Positions 23,138-34,964 are shown, counted from the first letter of the stretch. The stretch: 64,000 nt of DNA from Cephalopachus bancanus (GCA_027257055.1 JAPVLO010002557.1:1-64000); one strand, 5' to 3'. Notes: generated from the letters alone by a model not told the origin. Numbers and translations are program-made.

Positions 23138-23476
23138 AAAATCTCGTGCATGGCTGGGTTTAGTGGCACATGCCTATAATCCCAGTGCTTTGAGAGGCTG
23201 AGGTGAGAGGATTCCCTGAGCCCACAGGTTGGAGACCAGCCTGGGCAATTTGGCAAGACCTCACCTCTACAGCAAGTCAAAAAATTAGCCAGACATGATG
23301 ACATGTGCCTGTAATTCCAGATACTTGGAAGGCTGAGGCAGAAGGATCACATGAGCCCAGCAGGTCGAGGTTGAGGTGGCTGTGAGCGTGCCACTGTACT
23401 CCAGCCTGGGCAAGAGTCATACTCCAACTCAAAAAATATAAATAAATAAAATAAAAATAAATAAAATCCTGTTCAT
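23138..23476 (+). mobile_element. Alu dimer, forward, old, imperfect target-site duplication
   Basis: Starts at about 23152 (GGCTGGGTTTAGTGGCAC) and ends with an (A)n/(TAAA)n tail near 23462. It is flanked by near-identical strings, AAAATCTCGTGCAT (23138-23151) and AAAATCCTGTTCAT (23463-23476), which read as a diverged target-site duplication. Confidence 0.85.
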
Positions 23477-23699
23477 ATAAAAACAGATGAAAACATCCTG
23501 ATGCTAGGAGTCATTATTTTAGAAGATTAATAATAAATATCAATTCCTACTGGGGAAAAACCTCTTAGTGTTTACTCTAAGCATTGGCTTTTCTTAGATA
23601 ATCAGATAACATGGACATTCTTCCCCATAATAAAACACTTACAAATGCTAATATTAGATATGTTAGATAAAATACTGTTAGGATTGCCAATAAAATAAC

Positions 23700-24066
23700 C
23701 CTATAATTCTTAAGAGTTAAATATCTTAAGAATAACAAAATACCATAAACTTAGGTGACTTACGAAACACCAAGAGTTTACTTTTCACCATTCTGGATGC
23801 TGGAAAGTCCACAGTCAAGCCACTGTGGTGGCAGATTCAGTGTCAGATGAGGACCCACTTTCTACTTCAGAGGTGGGACCTTCTCACTCTGTCCTTACCT
23901 GGTGGAGAAGTTAGCTATCTCTGTGGTGTCTATTTAGATGGGTTATAATCCTTTATGCCCTCATGACTTAATTCCCTGTCAAAGTCCCCACCTCCTAGTA
24001 CCATTCATTGAGGCTTAGAATTTCAACAGATAGATTTTGGGGGGACACAAACACTCAGATGATAGC
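23700..24066. repeat. Interspersed repeat, copy 1 of 2
   Basis: Runs from 'acaaaataccataaacttag' to 'ttttggggggacacaaacac'. The same family recurs at 25740-26100 with the same internal landmarks (a 'tggaggctgg'-type string, 'cctcacatggtgg'-type string, and a 3' 'ttttggggg' run). It is a widely dispersed old mammalian repeat; I do not name the family. Confidence 0.6.
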
Positions 24067-25622
24067 AGTTATCTTTCTTTTGAAATCCCTGATGCCTCAA
24101 AGGTATCAGTTACTCCACTGTTGGTTTATAAAATGGAACTGTAGATAGAGTGTCGCCATGCAAGGAGGGTGTCAGGCAAGAGCAGAACTTAAATTATTTC
24201 CACCATCTGTTTTCGTACAGTAGTTTTGGGTCACCATCCACCCTATTCATACTCCAGCCCAAAATAGCTTCAGTCCTTCCAGATGATTCTCAAAGTTTTT
24301 GGTTAGTTTCTGGTATTCCTGTTTCTTTCTTGACTCATCCGGTTCATCTGGAGAAGGAGTCAGAAGACGATGTTAGTTTGCAATTTTAGAAAGAGTCAGA
24401 TCCAATGCTCTTATATTTCACACATCTTTATAATATGATCTGGGCCTTCTCTTTTCTGAAATATAATGGATATTTATCATGGGGTATGAGATATCTCTGA
24501 AGCAATCTGAGATATTCTGTTCTGTTTCTTTCTTATAGTTAAAGATTGACCAACAATCTAACAATTTCATCTAATTGAATCAAAAGACTTTAGGGTATTA
24601 ATTTTAAAGCAGAGAAATGTACTTTTCCTCAATGTATTTTACACTGATACTTTATATTTTTATGACTTGTTGTAGAAACTCTTCTTCATCTATCATCAGA
24701 AACTCCATTAGACACATCAGTTTCTATAGTGAAAGGTTCTAATGAGTTATATGTATGCCCAAAATTCATAGAAAAGTATCAAGTTATAGAACATTGCCAT
24801 CTGGACTGGAGATAATTTTGTCTGGTTTATATCCATGAATACTCACTCAGTGTGGAACTTCCCTCCTCTGGATGAGTCATGGAAGAGGTACTGATGCCTG
24901 ATCGTAGCTCATGGACACACTGGGGCAGAGGCAGCTGGATCAGGATCTCTTATTGATGGCTAATGAGGTTGTTTGCAGTTGGACTTAGAAAGTCAAACAA
25001 TAGTTTGGAATAGCTATATTTGCTCTATGTAGTAAACTATTTTTAAAATTTAATAACATTTAAGTGAAATGTAAATATTTAAAGAAATTTAGATTGGAAA
25101 TAAGCTGGAAGTAGCAAGTGCTCACTTGCTTTTATAGTTGAATTTTTCTCCGATCTTGTTTTTTTAAGGCTTCTGTTTATGTTTTTTTAATCCTACTTTA
25201 ACCCAGACTTGCCTCTCCTTCCTAGTATATAAAGCACAGAACCATGAAGAAAACTCTAATATTTTCATCATTATCTGCACGTATCTCTACTCATATAAGG
25301 GAAAATGGGCATCAGAATATTGTCAATAAACACAGGCAAAAAAGGATTTCTAAAAGAGAAAGGATAAGAGGGCAAGAAACAAATTTCCCTGCAGTATGGG
25401 AAGAGTATTTTTTGAGAGTCCATTTGCAGCGAAGGAGACAGAATGGCTTGGGCGGGGTGTGATTTCTGCCACAGTTCTTCCTGGGGCCAGGTTTGCACCA
25501 GCTCCTCACTCTCAAAGGCAAAGCATTTTCTCCAACATTTTGATTGTCTTCTTGCAATGTAAAAAAAAAATGAGCTTGAGAAAGACAAGTCACAAATTTG
25601 CTAGGGCTTCTTTCTATCCCTT

Positions 25623-25626
<4 letters not shown>
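24067..25626. other. Intergenic DNA
   Basis: No gene or V relic recognised. Overlapping open frames on both strands at 25.24-25.59 kb lack any family feature and are treated as chance. Confidence 0.45.

Positions 25627-25682
<56 letters not shown>
25627..25682 (+). repeat. (CA)n microsatellite
   Basis: An uninterrupted CA run of about 28 units; it explains the Thr-His repeat in one spurious open frame. Confidence 0.97.
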
Positions 25683-25683
<1 letters not shown>

Positions 25684-25739
25684 CATAATAGTCAAGATGG
25701 TGAAATAGTTCCTAATTTAAACACATCCGGGTCCCTTGG

Positions 25740-26100
25740 ACTAGTCAGTTCTGACTGCCATGACAAGTGCTACAGACTGTGTGACTTAAACAACAAATTT
25801 ATTTTCTTACTGTCTGGAGGCTGGTAATCTGAGATCAGGGAGCCAGCATGTCTGGTTGCAGGGAGGACTCCCTTCTGGCTTGCAGAGGCCCCCTTTCTTG
25901 CTGTATCCTCACATGGTGGAGAGACCTAGCAATCAAGCTCGCTCATGTCTCTTGTTATAAGGACACTGATCTTATTGGATCAAGTATCTATCTCTATGAC
26001 ACTTTAAACTTTAATTACCTCCTTAAAGGGCCAATCTGTCAATATGGTCACTCTGGGGTTTAAAATTTTTGGGGGGCCATAAACAATCAGTCCATAATAA
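25740..26100. repeat. Interspersed repeat, copy 2 of 2
   Basis: Same family as 23700-24066, better preserved. It includes 'gtgacttaaacaacaaattt' and ends near 'ttttggggggccataaacaa'. Confidence 0.65.
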
Positions 26101-26129
26101 AGGTAAGATCTTGGTTAATGCCTAATGTT

Positions 26130-26145
26130 CCACATGGGGGCACTG
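26130..26145 (+). promoter_or_regulatory. CTCF-like motif upstream of TRBV5-A
   Basis: CCACATGGGGGCACTG is a close CTCF-core match, about 950 bp upstream of the TRBV5-like leader at 27082 and in the same orientation. Confidence 0.55.
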
Positions 26146-26743
26146 TAGAACCACTGAATTTCGAATATCTGGGCAGTCCATAAATGAGCTACCTGGGACA
26201 TGAAGAATTAAAGAGTAGCTTTGTTTGATGCTTTGATTCACTAGAAGGTTTGATGACATATACAAAAAACTGCAGGGGTACTACCTCATCAGGAAGCCAT
26301 GAACTCCAGCTATGCAACGGTTAGAGTCTCTGTGAGCTTGAAGGTGGAAGGAAGGGCCATGCTGGGATGGGACAACTTACACACGCTGGGCAGGGACAGA
26401 CAGAGGAATACCTACCAGGGAAGGGGAAAAGGGAAGGGGAAAGGGGAAAGGGAAGGAACTATGGGAGTGGAGTGAGGGTACACGTGGCCTAGCCCTGGCT
26501 CAGCCTACAGCAATCCAGTCCAACCCCACATGCCATGTGAGAGAATTTACAAGACAAAGCAGGGGTACTGGATCAGATGAGCTGGACCTAATAGGGAGGC
26601 AGAGCACATGGAGAGACTATGACATCAGAGCAGTGCCATCACAGCCTAGCATTCAATTAGAAATGGGGTACCCCAAACTCCAGCCCTTAGAGAACTAGAA
26701 CTCTGAGTGGTGAGACACCTGTCCAGGTATGTCCAATCCAGCC

Positions 26744-26809
26744 ATGGGATCCAAACTCCTCTGAAAAGCAGGTCATTGACTCCTGGGAGCAGTTAGGTTC
26801 TTGGAACAG
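26744..26809 (+). pseudogene. Orphan V leader-exon relic
   Basis: ATGGGATCCAAACTCCTCTG resembles the first codons of TRBV leaders (MGSxLL). After a 17-base expansion relative to the usual 49-bp exon it ends TTCTTGGAACAG followed by GTAGGA, like a leader 3' end plus donor. A decamer-like TATGACATCA lies about 130 bp upstream (26618-26627). No V exon follows before the TRBV5-A promoter. I read it as the 5' remnant of a lost V segment; a chance match is possible. Confidence 0.4.
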
Positions 26810-26971
26810 GTAGGATCTCTCTGGAGATACTTGATCCGAACCACCATTGGACTATCTCCTGTGTTCTTTCCCCAGCCTCTGTCTCTTTGCCGCACGGGTC
26901 CAGTGGCTTCTACTTTGCAGAACAAGAAAACACTGTGCCTCAGGAAATCTACAAAGGAATGAAGACATAAT

Positions 26972-26981
26972 GGTGACATCA
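26972..26981 (+). promoter_or_regulatory. TRBV promoter decamer (CRE-like)
   Basis: GGTGACATCA followed by CAGG, about 100 bp upstream of the TRBV5-A leader; the homologous site in block B is AGTGACCTCA (50666). Confidence 0.7.
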
Positions 26982-27081
26982 CAGGATACTCCTCCCAAAA
27001 GGAAAAGCAAATCAGAACTCAGCGCTTCCCCACAAGGACCAAACCCTGAGCAGACGTGAAGTGCTGCCTGACCCTCTGGCA

Positions 27082-27547
27082 GTAGGCTCCAGGCTGCTCT
27101 GCTGGGTCCTGCTTTGTCTCTTGGGGGCAGATGAGTCCTGTGGACAGGTCAGTGTCTGCATTATGAGCTTGCCGGCCCCTGAATCCTTCTCTTCACCTTG
27201 TGGAGGCTCCACCAGGAGTCCCTGAGCTCATTCTCCATCTACTTTTCCCACAGGCCCAGGGGAGGCTGCAGTCACACAAACTCTAAGATACCTGGTCAAA
27301 ACAAGGGGAGAGCAAGTGACACTGAGATATTCCCCATTCTCCGGGTACAACAATGTGTTCTAGTACCAGCAGATCCTGGGTCTGGGGCCACAGTTCCTCT
27401 TTGAATATTACAATGGGCTAAAGAGAGTAAAAGAAAACTTCCATGATTGATCCTCAGCTCACCAGTTTCATGACTATTGCTCTGAGCTGAACGTGAGCGC
27501 CTTGGATCTGGGAGACTCGACCCTGTATCTCTGTGCCAGCGACTTGG
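27082..27547 (+). pseudogene. TRBV5-like V pseudogene A
   Basis: Leader exon 27082-27130 aligns with human TRBV5 (GSRLLCWVLLCLLGA), but the ATG reads GTA and the splice donor GT reads AT. V exon 27254-27547 encodes GEAAVTQTLRYLVKTRGEQV, then LRYSPFSG (first Cys replaced by Tyr), NVF followed by TAG (27361-27363) in place of the conserved Trp, YQQILGLGPQFLFEYYNG, and NFHD followed by TGA (27448-27450) in place of Arg of DRFS. It ends DLGDSTLYLCASDL. It has at least five inactivating changes plus an aberrant RSS. The subgroup call rests on the TRBV5-type KTRGEQVTLR and PQFLFEYYN motifs and its place after TRBV4. Confidence 0.9.
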
Positions 27548-27590
27548 CACAGTCCTGCAGACTCAGTCACCAGAGTTCTGTGCACAAACC
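27548..27590 (+). other. Aberrant RSS with 27-base spacer
   Basis: Heptamer CACAGTC (27548-27554) and nonamer GCACAAACC (27582-27590) are both good, but the spacer is 27 rather than 23 bases. It is expected to recombine poorly. Confidence 0.8.
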
Positions 27591-29774
27591 TCCCTGCTCC
27601 AGCGTGAAGCAACCTCAGACCTGACACATCTGTGGAGGTTGGAAACTGCAGGGAAAAGAAAAACAATATAAGGATGTGCAGGACCCTTCAGCCTGGGGCT
27701 TTTCTGGCATTCAGTGCTAGGGGGAAAAGGCCAAGAGGATATGATCAGAGTATAGTGTTAATTCAGTTGTTTTCCTTGGAAGTTGCCATTCTTTGCCTGG
27801 TATTGTATATTACAGGAATAAAGGAGGGGTTTGTGATTTAATAGTTGGCACCCTCTTTTTCAGGGCAGAGGACTTTATTTTGAGGTCGACATTATTGATA
27901 ATACTGTAGTATAGAAGGTAGAAACACAAGAGTTTGCTTTATGTAATAGAGGGAGAAGAAATTGAGATTTGGGAAAAGTTGAAGAGAAAGAATATGATCA
28001 AAGATGGTTGAAAATAGGATAGAGAAGGTGATTAAAAGTGGTGTTTTATACAACCTGAGCTCGCCCCTGTCAAAATCTTAAATATCAAGAAAGTATAAAA
28101 GAATGTCTTATTGCAACTGGCATTGCCTGTTAGGGATGTCACCTGCAGGACCCTGTTAGGGATATCACCAAACAGCTTTGCCTGCTGTGAGAACCCTGGA
28201 GTTGGTTCTGATGTCTTCCTCTGGACTTCTGGTGCCAATCTTGACCTTCATGGTATGGTCAGGTACATCCCAAAACACAGAGAAGGTCATGTCACTCTTG
28301 GTTCTAAATGATCAAAGGCTCTCCACTTTCCCCCAAGATAAACCCTGCTTCCCTGAGATCCCTTTCACACACTCACCACTCAGGTCCAATTACTTTTTGT
28401 GACCAGACAGGTCTTTAAATATTTCCTAAAACTCAGCAGCTTTTTACATGCTCTGTGTTTACTCTCACTGTTTTCATGGACTGGAGGGACCTTCCTTAGA
28501 CACGGTCAGATACTGCTCATCTGTCAAGGACTGGCACACACCTGCCTTCCTGTTCACCTCTTACCCTCACATACCCTGCACGTTCTCCTCCCTTTACTTT
28601 CCTAGGAAAATTCAAGTATATAATTGATACTAGCTAATGTTTGATAAATGAATAGATTCATTCCCACTTATGCAGAACCCTAGAACATGATTAATCACTA
28701 ACTGTTTTCTCTTCATAAGAAACTCAACTTATGTGAAGTATAGCAGAGAGTCATTATGGATAGTCTCAGTTGTCCATACAACTTAAGCCATATTCTGAGC
28801 AAACAGGTTTTTTCCCAATCAGGATTAATGATCTGTACTGCAAAATACCCCAACTGTGTCTAAAGCTAGAATTTGCAAATGTTCCTTTGGAACAAATAAA
28901 TTTATGCTGTAGTAATATTTATTTAGTCTTATGATACGGTAAAAATAGTTTCTCACCATAACACACTTTTCCACAACATCTTTAGAGATTTGGTGAGACT
29001 GGAGACATCATCAAGTGTGCATCTCATAAATAAATCCAAAAAAATGGAAAGAAAACTTAGTAGCAGACTCTTCTCATCCTTGACAATTACAAAGATATTG
29101 TATGTGTGTGTGCCTGCATTAGTGTGTGTGTGTCTTCTTGTGGAGACTCAGCCACATGAAAATGCTTTCTCCTTGGACCGCATTTACTAAGAGGCCCTGG
29201 CTCATTCTGGGTAGTGACAGAAAATGTCAGACTACTCAATCAGCCTAAGTTTAGCTGATTGGACTGTTTATTTCAAGATTTTATAAATTCATATTTAAGT
29301 TTTAATTTTTTTTTTAAAAAAGTGTATACATCCCAAAGCTCCTTTTGATTAACCAGACCCATTTCTTTTCATATTTTGTATTTAAATTATTAGAAATATT
29401 AAATCGTATATTTTATCTAGTGTTTTCAGGCTGGCTTTGCTTAATCTCATCACACTGTTTAATTTCACGACCTATTCTGGTTCCTCTTTTTCATCCAAGC
29501 TTACTAAATGCATCTATCGATGCAAGATCCAAGCATTGATGCAAGAATTGTTTATTTTACAGTTAAAATGCTGGTTCATGTGTCCTTTTATCTCCACTGG
29601 ACCAGGGTGAATTTGAAGACCAACCCTAAATCGGCCTTTCTGGGAAAGCATAAAGAGTTTGTGTGTGAGAGGGCGGGTTGAAAGGGTCTGAATCTGGGCA
29701 TCTCTGTTTTTGATCTGGACACTTCTGAGTCATCAGCTCAGAAGGCGTGAATCCATGAGACTGTGGACCTTTGG

Positions 29775-29790
29775 CCACCGGGAGGCGCTG
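29775..29790 (+). promoter_or_regulatory. CTCF-like motif (block A)
   Basis: CCACCGGGAGGCGCTG, followed by TGACTCCACAATGCTGCAGG. The paralogous position in block B (53357) is CCACTTGGAGGTGCTG with the same downstream string. In block B it precedes the TRBV9-like gene; here that gene has been deleted, leaving the motif orphaned. Confidence 0.6.
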
Positions 29791-30221
29791 TGACTCCACA
29801 ATGCTGCAGGGACAACTGGGACCAGCTAAAAGGAGGGCCAGAAGAGGACAGCTGAAGGGATTGCCTTGACTGGAACTGTTCAAGTACCCTGAGTGGGTTC
29901 TGGAGACGTGAAGTTTAATACTGGCTCTTCACTGGCAGAAAGGGTGCGGGTGCCAGAGGCTTCAGTTTGCACCAAGATGGGAGTTTTCTGTGCCTACATG
30001 GGCAGTGAAGGGTGAAGGGGTTTGGGCAGCAACGGCTGGAGATTCGGACTCATGGCAGGGACATGGTGGGCAGAGGAAAAAGAGGTATGTTGTGACCCTC
30101 AGGGACGTTGCTCCATCCGCCCCATCTTTATTTAGGATGTGCAGGACAAGAATGGCCATGGAAGCAGAGCTTGGGGTCTGACAAAGGATGTCATGGGCAG
30201 CGGTAGCCCGCAGGGAGAGTG

Positions 30222-30285
30222 ACTGGGAATGGCCACTTTCCTAAGGAAATGCCAAAAACACCCCCTCTCCACTCAGGAAGCGGCC
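30222..30285 (+). other. Junction where a TRBV9-like gene has been lost
   Basis: Left flank 30060-30222 matches 53660-53790 ('gcagggagagtgac' beside 'gcagggagagtaac'). Right flank from about 30275 ('actcaggaag') matches 54438 onward ('cctcaggaagtgac'). About 640 bp present in block B, from promoter decamer through RSS, is replaced by a short unmatched stretch. Confidence 0.7.
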
Positions 30286-30999
30286 CTGAGGATGACCCTC
30301 AGGCTCTGGTGGGTTGATGGGCCTTTCCCAGTCATTCTTTCCTTCTGCTTGTGATCTGTGTAATGCTCACAGAAACCATTCAGGGTAAGTATTATTTTGT
30401 TTACTTATGTGAGGAAAGACAGCTCACCCAGGGCTCATAGTTAATGACTGGCTGAGTCTGTTTCTCCAACACCTCTTTCCCTCTCTCTCCCCCACTGCCC
30501 TCAACTCTGTAGATCTAGCTTCCCTTCCCAGGCTCCCATTAGCAGGATAGCAAGGTTGTTCCTCACATGTGATCATCATAAACTCTTCCCTGACACGTCC
30601 AAGGAACACATGACTCGCAGGCAAAACATGTCTATTGATCTTTCACCATAACAAAAAGGGAAAAGGGCAACTGGGGTACTGCAGGACTTCCTGTACCTGA
30701 CAATATACCTGAGGGAAAGGAAAAATCACTGGTATTCACTAGTCAATTTATTTTATTATTTTAAACAATTGTATGGCCCCCTACTTTGTGTAATATTTTA
30801 TGACATAAAACAGATAAAATAAAACTTCAAAAAAAAAAATAACAATCTTAAAAAAATGAAAAAAAATTTTTTTTTTTAGAGCATTAAGTTCTGCATTTAT
30901 TTTCTTATTCAAATTAGCTCACTCAGTTTCTGAATTATATATATTTCTCTTTTCTACTCTTGTCTGCCTACCCTCCCTCTTTTGTCAGCTTTAAGAATT

Positions 31000-31760
31000 T
31001 TTTTTTGTGGAAAAACAATTAGTATACATTCTATTTTTTTAACAGATTTTTAAGTGTACTACTCAGTATTGTAATCTGCAGACATAATGTTGTACGGCGA
31101 ATCTCTAGAATCTACTCATCTTGAGTAACTGAGGCTTTTTTGGTTTTGTTTTGTTTGTTTTGAATCACCCTGTTGCCCAGACTGGAGTACAGTGGCAGGA
31201 TCATGGCTCACTGCAGCCCAGACCTCCTGCGCTCAGGTGGTCCTTCCACTTCAGCCTTCGGAGAAATGCGTCACCATTCCCGGTTAATTTATATTTTACT
31301 TTTTGTTCTTTGCAGAGATGAGGTCTCACTATGTTGCCTAGGCTTGTTTCGAACTCCTGGGCTCAAGCAATCCTCCTGCTCCCAAAGTGCAGGGATAATG
31401 GGTAAGGGCCACTGCCCCCAGCCTGAGTAACTGAAATTTTATATCCATAGATAGAAACTTTTTATCCCTTCCACACAGCTTTTGGGGACCATCATTCTAG
31501 TCTTTCCTCCCATGAGTTGACTATTACAGTTACCTCATGTAAGCAGAACCATGCAGTGTGTGTCTTTCTGTGCCTGTCTTATTCACTTAGCACAATGTCT
31601 TACAGGCTCATGCTTATCATTGCATATTGCAGGATTTCCTTCTTTTTAAACCTTAATAATATATTTCATTGTATGCATATGCTACATTTAATGCCTGTAA
31701 TTTTTAAGTGTATAATATTTGACTGTTTCTATGGGACCATCTGTTGCATGAGTGGCAGGG
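31000..31760 (-). mobile_element. Old L1M 3' region, reverse, split by an Alu
   Basis: Text matching the reverse complement of a mammalian L1M 3' region runs through 31000-31132 and resumes at 31424 ('gtaactgaaattttatatcc', 'ttatcattgcatattgcagg'). The left part continues the paralogous sequence of block B at 55.3-55.4 kb, so the L1M predates the duplication. Confidence 0.7.
31123..31433 (-). mobile_element. Alu, reverse, in the L1M, with target-site duplication
   Basis: A diverged reverse Alu at 31133-31422 is flanked by the perfect 10-bp repeat GAGTAACTGA (31123-31132 and 31424-31433). Removing it restores continuous L1M sequence. Confidence 0.9.
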
Positions 31761-33508
31761 TCATTTGCAGAACGGCAAACACCGAGTACATTAATCCACA
31801 TTCACAGTTCAGTTCTGCTCCATAGAGAAGACTAAGGAAAAAATCCTATCATTTATTGACAAGTTAATATATACCACATAAAAGTCTTCCATTTACAAAT
31901 TTTCAGTTAAGTATATTTGACTATCAGGAAAACAGCCCTAAGAGATGAATGCTATTTTTACTCTAAGATGAGGGAATTGATTCAAAGGTTAAATCACTTG
32001 ACCATGCAAGTAGCTATTAGGATGCAGTACTGGGACTCCCATCCTGCATTTTCATTAAGAGATGCCTGTCTTCAAATATCAAAACATTGTTTCTTATGCC
32101 CTTTTCAAACCTGCTAGATCTAATAAAATCACAGAAAAGATAGATTTACCCCTATGACAGTGGTTTAGGGAAAGAACTCTGACTGAACACCATGGCACCC
32201 CACCCTGACTCCCATTCTAACACCAACTTGTCAAGACCTAAGGCCAGTTCTTGAGAAGTTAGGATTAGTTAGTTAGCTTGTTTTTTAATATATAAAATGA
32301 TACCAATCCTGTTCATCTTAAAGGTTTGCATATAAAACTTAATAAGCATAAAGTACCCAGAATGTAGTAGAAATCTGGGTATTTTGATTCCCTTTGCTAG
32401 TCTCAGACAGTCTCTTACAACATGCCCATTGTGAAGAGGCAGATACAGTCATATTTTGTTTAGAAATCTTAAGTTGTGGACTCAGAAGTCACAGAAGTGG
32501 AAATATATATGCCTGATGATTCATTACATAAAATGTACTAAACACTGTAGCATATAGTCCTCCTTAGACATTTAACAATCAACATTGATAGATTTACGAA
32601 GTATATAAAATAAATTACATTTTAAATGAACAGAGCAGCAATATTTGAGTAACATATATGTATACACCCATGTAATGCCCACCCCTATTAAAATGTACTG
32701 CTTTCCATCAACCAGAAAGCTTCCTCACATACCCTTTGCAATGCCTCTCTCTGTTTCTGACAACTAATAATGTGACTTCTACCACTGTAGAGTACTTTTA
32801 TTCAGAAATCTTTAAAGTGAAACTTTAAAACCTCTACTGATGAATTTTCTTTAAAAACATAGCTAACTTATTCAAGAGAGGGAGGTGCTCTTGAAAAAAA
32901 TTATAGTTTTAGAAATGTTTGAAATCAAGGGAGATACCTGTTCCATGTTAGGGACAGGTATATCTGGATATAAATAATGTGAAGTTGGTGAAGGATGAAG
33001 CTGCATAATTTATTTATGCATTTTCATTAATGTATTTTTCTTTCACTCATGCACTCAATTTATTTTGCAATGACATTCTGACAAAAAATTGATCATCTTT
33101 AAGAAAATTACTTTGAGAAAACATGTAGACATGTTTCATGTTCACATGCAAATTATGCTGATGCCAAGCAAACCAGTCAATGGTAACTTTATTGAAATAT
33201 GGCAGCACATTGGAAGAAGGAGCTTCTTTACCTTGACCCAAAGTGTCCAAACTATAAAGCCTGAGACTTGAACCAGAAAATTCTCCTTTCTGTTCTGGCC
33301 CCATTCTGGGGGCCAGGCTGTCATTTGTGCTCTTGTCTCTTGAACCAGAGGACTCCTGGGCACAGATGTGGGAACCACTCACTGGCTTACTGGACCGCAG
33401 CATGGATTTTAAACTCAGGGCCAGCTTTTCACTGGGGTGGTGGCACCAGATTTTTTCTCCTTCCCTGCATGTTCAAGGAATGTTGGTGTCACTTAGACCC
33501 CCCAAATC
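31761..33508. other. Repeat-rich spacer in the extra segment of block A
   Basis: MIR-like pieces are seen at about 31930-32060 ('agatgagggaattgattcaa', 'gttaaatcacttgaccatgc') and 32190-32420 ('aaatgataccaatcctgttc'). The rest is unassigned AT-rich DNA. No gene. Confidence 0.5.
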
Positions 33509-33729
33509 TAGGTCCTTCTCAATTATTGTAATACTATAAGAAAAGGGTTGTCAGTAGTGGGAAATTGCTGGCAGTTGCAGGGAGGGGAATTGGCAGTAGT
33601 GGGATTCTGTCGAGGGCAGGGTACACCTCATCAACAAGGGTTCCTGCATAATGAACATTTGTATACTTCACTCTGAATTGTACCCCATGTCTTTAAAATA
33701 AAATTAAAAAAAAAAATTAGGTCCTTCTC
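33509..33729 (+). mobile_element. 5'-truncated L1 3' end with perfect target-site duplication
   Basis: L1 3' end sequence 33521-33717 ('aatactataagaaaagggtt' to an A-rich tail) is bounded by the 12-bp repeat TAGGTCCTTCTC (33509-33520 and 33718-33729). It is a short insertion, similar in sequence to the L1 ends at 40.0 and 63.4 kb. Confidence 0.9.
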
Positions 33730-33802
33730 TACCAAGCTCCACGTTGCTTTCTCTCCTGAGGATTCTCCCCCATTCCCAACCTCATGTGATCTTTCCTGGG
33801 GG

Positions 33803-34964
33803 TGTTAAACCCAGAATTCAAATCCGAGAGAGAGACCACAAAGAGCCAGCTCCGATGGAAACATACGAGGGTCTTTATTCAGGCTCGAGTCTGGGCTCAC
33901 GTATGAAGCCGGCAGCGGCTTCAGGGACCAGAGCCCCGATCCAGTATGGCAAGCAGTTTTTATGCACAATTACAGAGGGAGGTGAAAGAACTTTAAACTT
34001 GATTTTACATGATTGGGTAATTTCTCCTAATGGGTACGGGAACACTTGGTCTTGGTAGGTGCCTTTTGTGGGCTTTAACCTGACTGCCCGTGATTGACAG
34101 AAACCCACTTAACGGGCAGAGTGGAATGTCAGATAAGTTAGGTTGATACTGTCACTGCGTATAAATTAACTTGAGCAAGCAGGCAGGATGTTACTAGTGC
34201 TGCCAAGTCTGCTGATCCAAACTGAGGAATGCTTAGGAGGGCTTGTTTGCTTAACATTTACGTAACATAACATGTTCATTATGGGACAACAAAAGCTAAA
34301 CTTAACAAAGTTTTAAATATGAATGCTGCAAACACATACAGTGAATGTGGGGTAGAAATTCATATAGTAGTAGTTCTAGGAATTTATAAAATATCACAAA
34401 CGTCTTATAGCAAGGCGGTTTTTCTAAAAGTCTTTTGATTCCCTTAGGTTTACACAGTCACTGCGTGTAAATTAACTTTGGCATGGGAGCTGGGGATTTA
34501 AACCAACATAGAGCCCAGCTAGAGAGCAGCGAGCGCCTCACAGTCTACTGCAATAGCAAAGGAATGTCTGAAAGGGGGTCATCACTTTAACATTTACATC
34601 CCATTGTAAAAGCAGAAGTCAGCATGGCAATTGGGACTAACAATGCTTAACCCAAGAGTTCTAAATACAAACACTACTTAAGACATTGTATAACTACACA
34701 ATCAGTCACTACCCGGCACCGACATGTGCCTAATTCTACGGGTCTGAGGTAGGATTTAAAGTACTAAGAATTCATAAAGTACAATGAACATGAGGTAGGA
34801 ATGCACAAAATATGTAGTGAACGTGAGGTAGGGATATATAAAATATAGTGAACTAAACACTACTTTTACAGCAAGTATGGCTTTTTAAGTTTCTTGGTTT
34901 CTTGGGTCTCTCAATAGCATGCTCTTAACCTAAGTCTATGGTATACTTTATTACTGTCCTCTCA
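33803..34964 (-). mobile_element. Probable solo LTR of an old endogenous retrovirus
   Basis: On the minus strand the element begins TGAGAGGACAG and ends GGTTTAACA (TG...CA). An AATAAA polyadenylation signal lies near its 3' side (plus-strand TTTATT at 33874-33879). Four G bases abut both ends and could be the target duplication. Inside, a block containing CACTGCGTATAAATTAACTT recurs about 300 bp away as CACTGCGTGTAAATTAACTT, suggesting an internal tandem duplication. No retroviral coding sequence is visible beside it. The family is not identified. Confidence 0.65.

Larger units (their letters stand above)
27591..31000. other. Spacer of block A
   Basis: Non-coding DNA homologous to 51.3-55.3 kb. 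It contains a CTCF-like motif and the site where a TRBV9-like gene is missing (both listed). Open frames here are chance. Confidence 0.6.

Noticed and set aside
25396..25827. 143-codon open frame with a Thr-His repeat
   Set aside because: The repeat is the (CA)n microsatellite; flanks show no protein family.
33047..33403. 118-codon minus-strand open frame in the block A spacer
   Set aside because: No domain, overlaps other frames, and lies just upstream of an L1 insertion.
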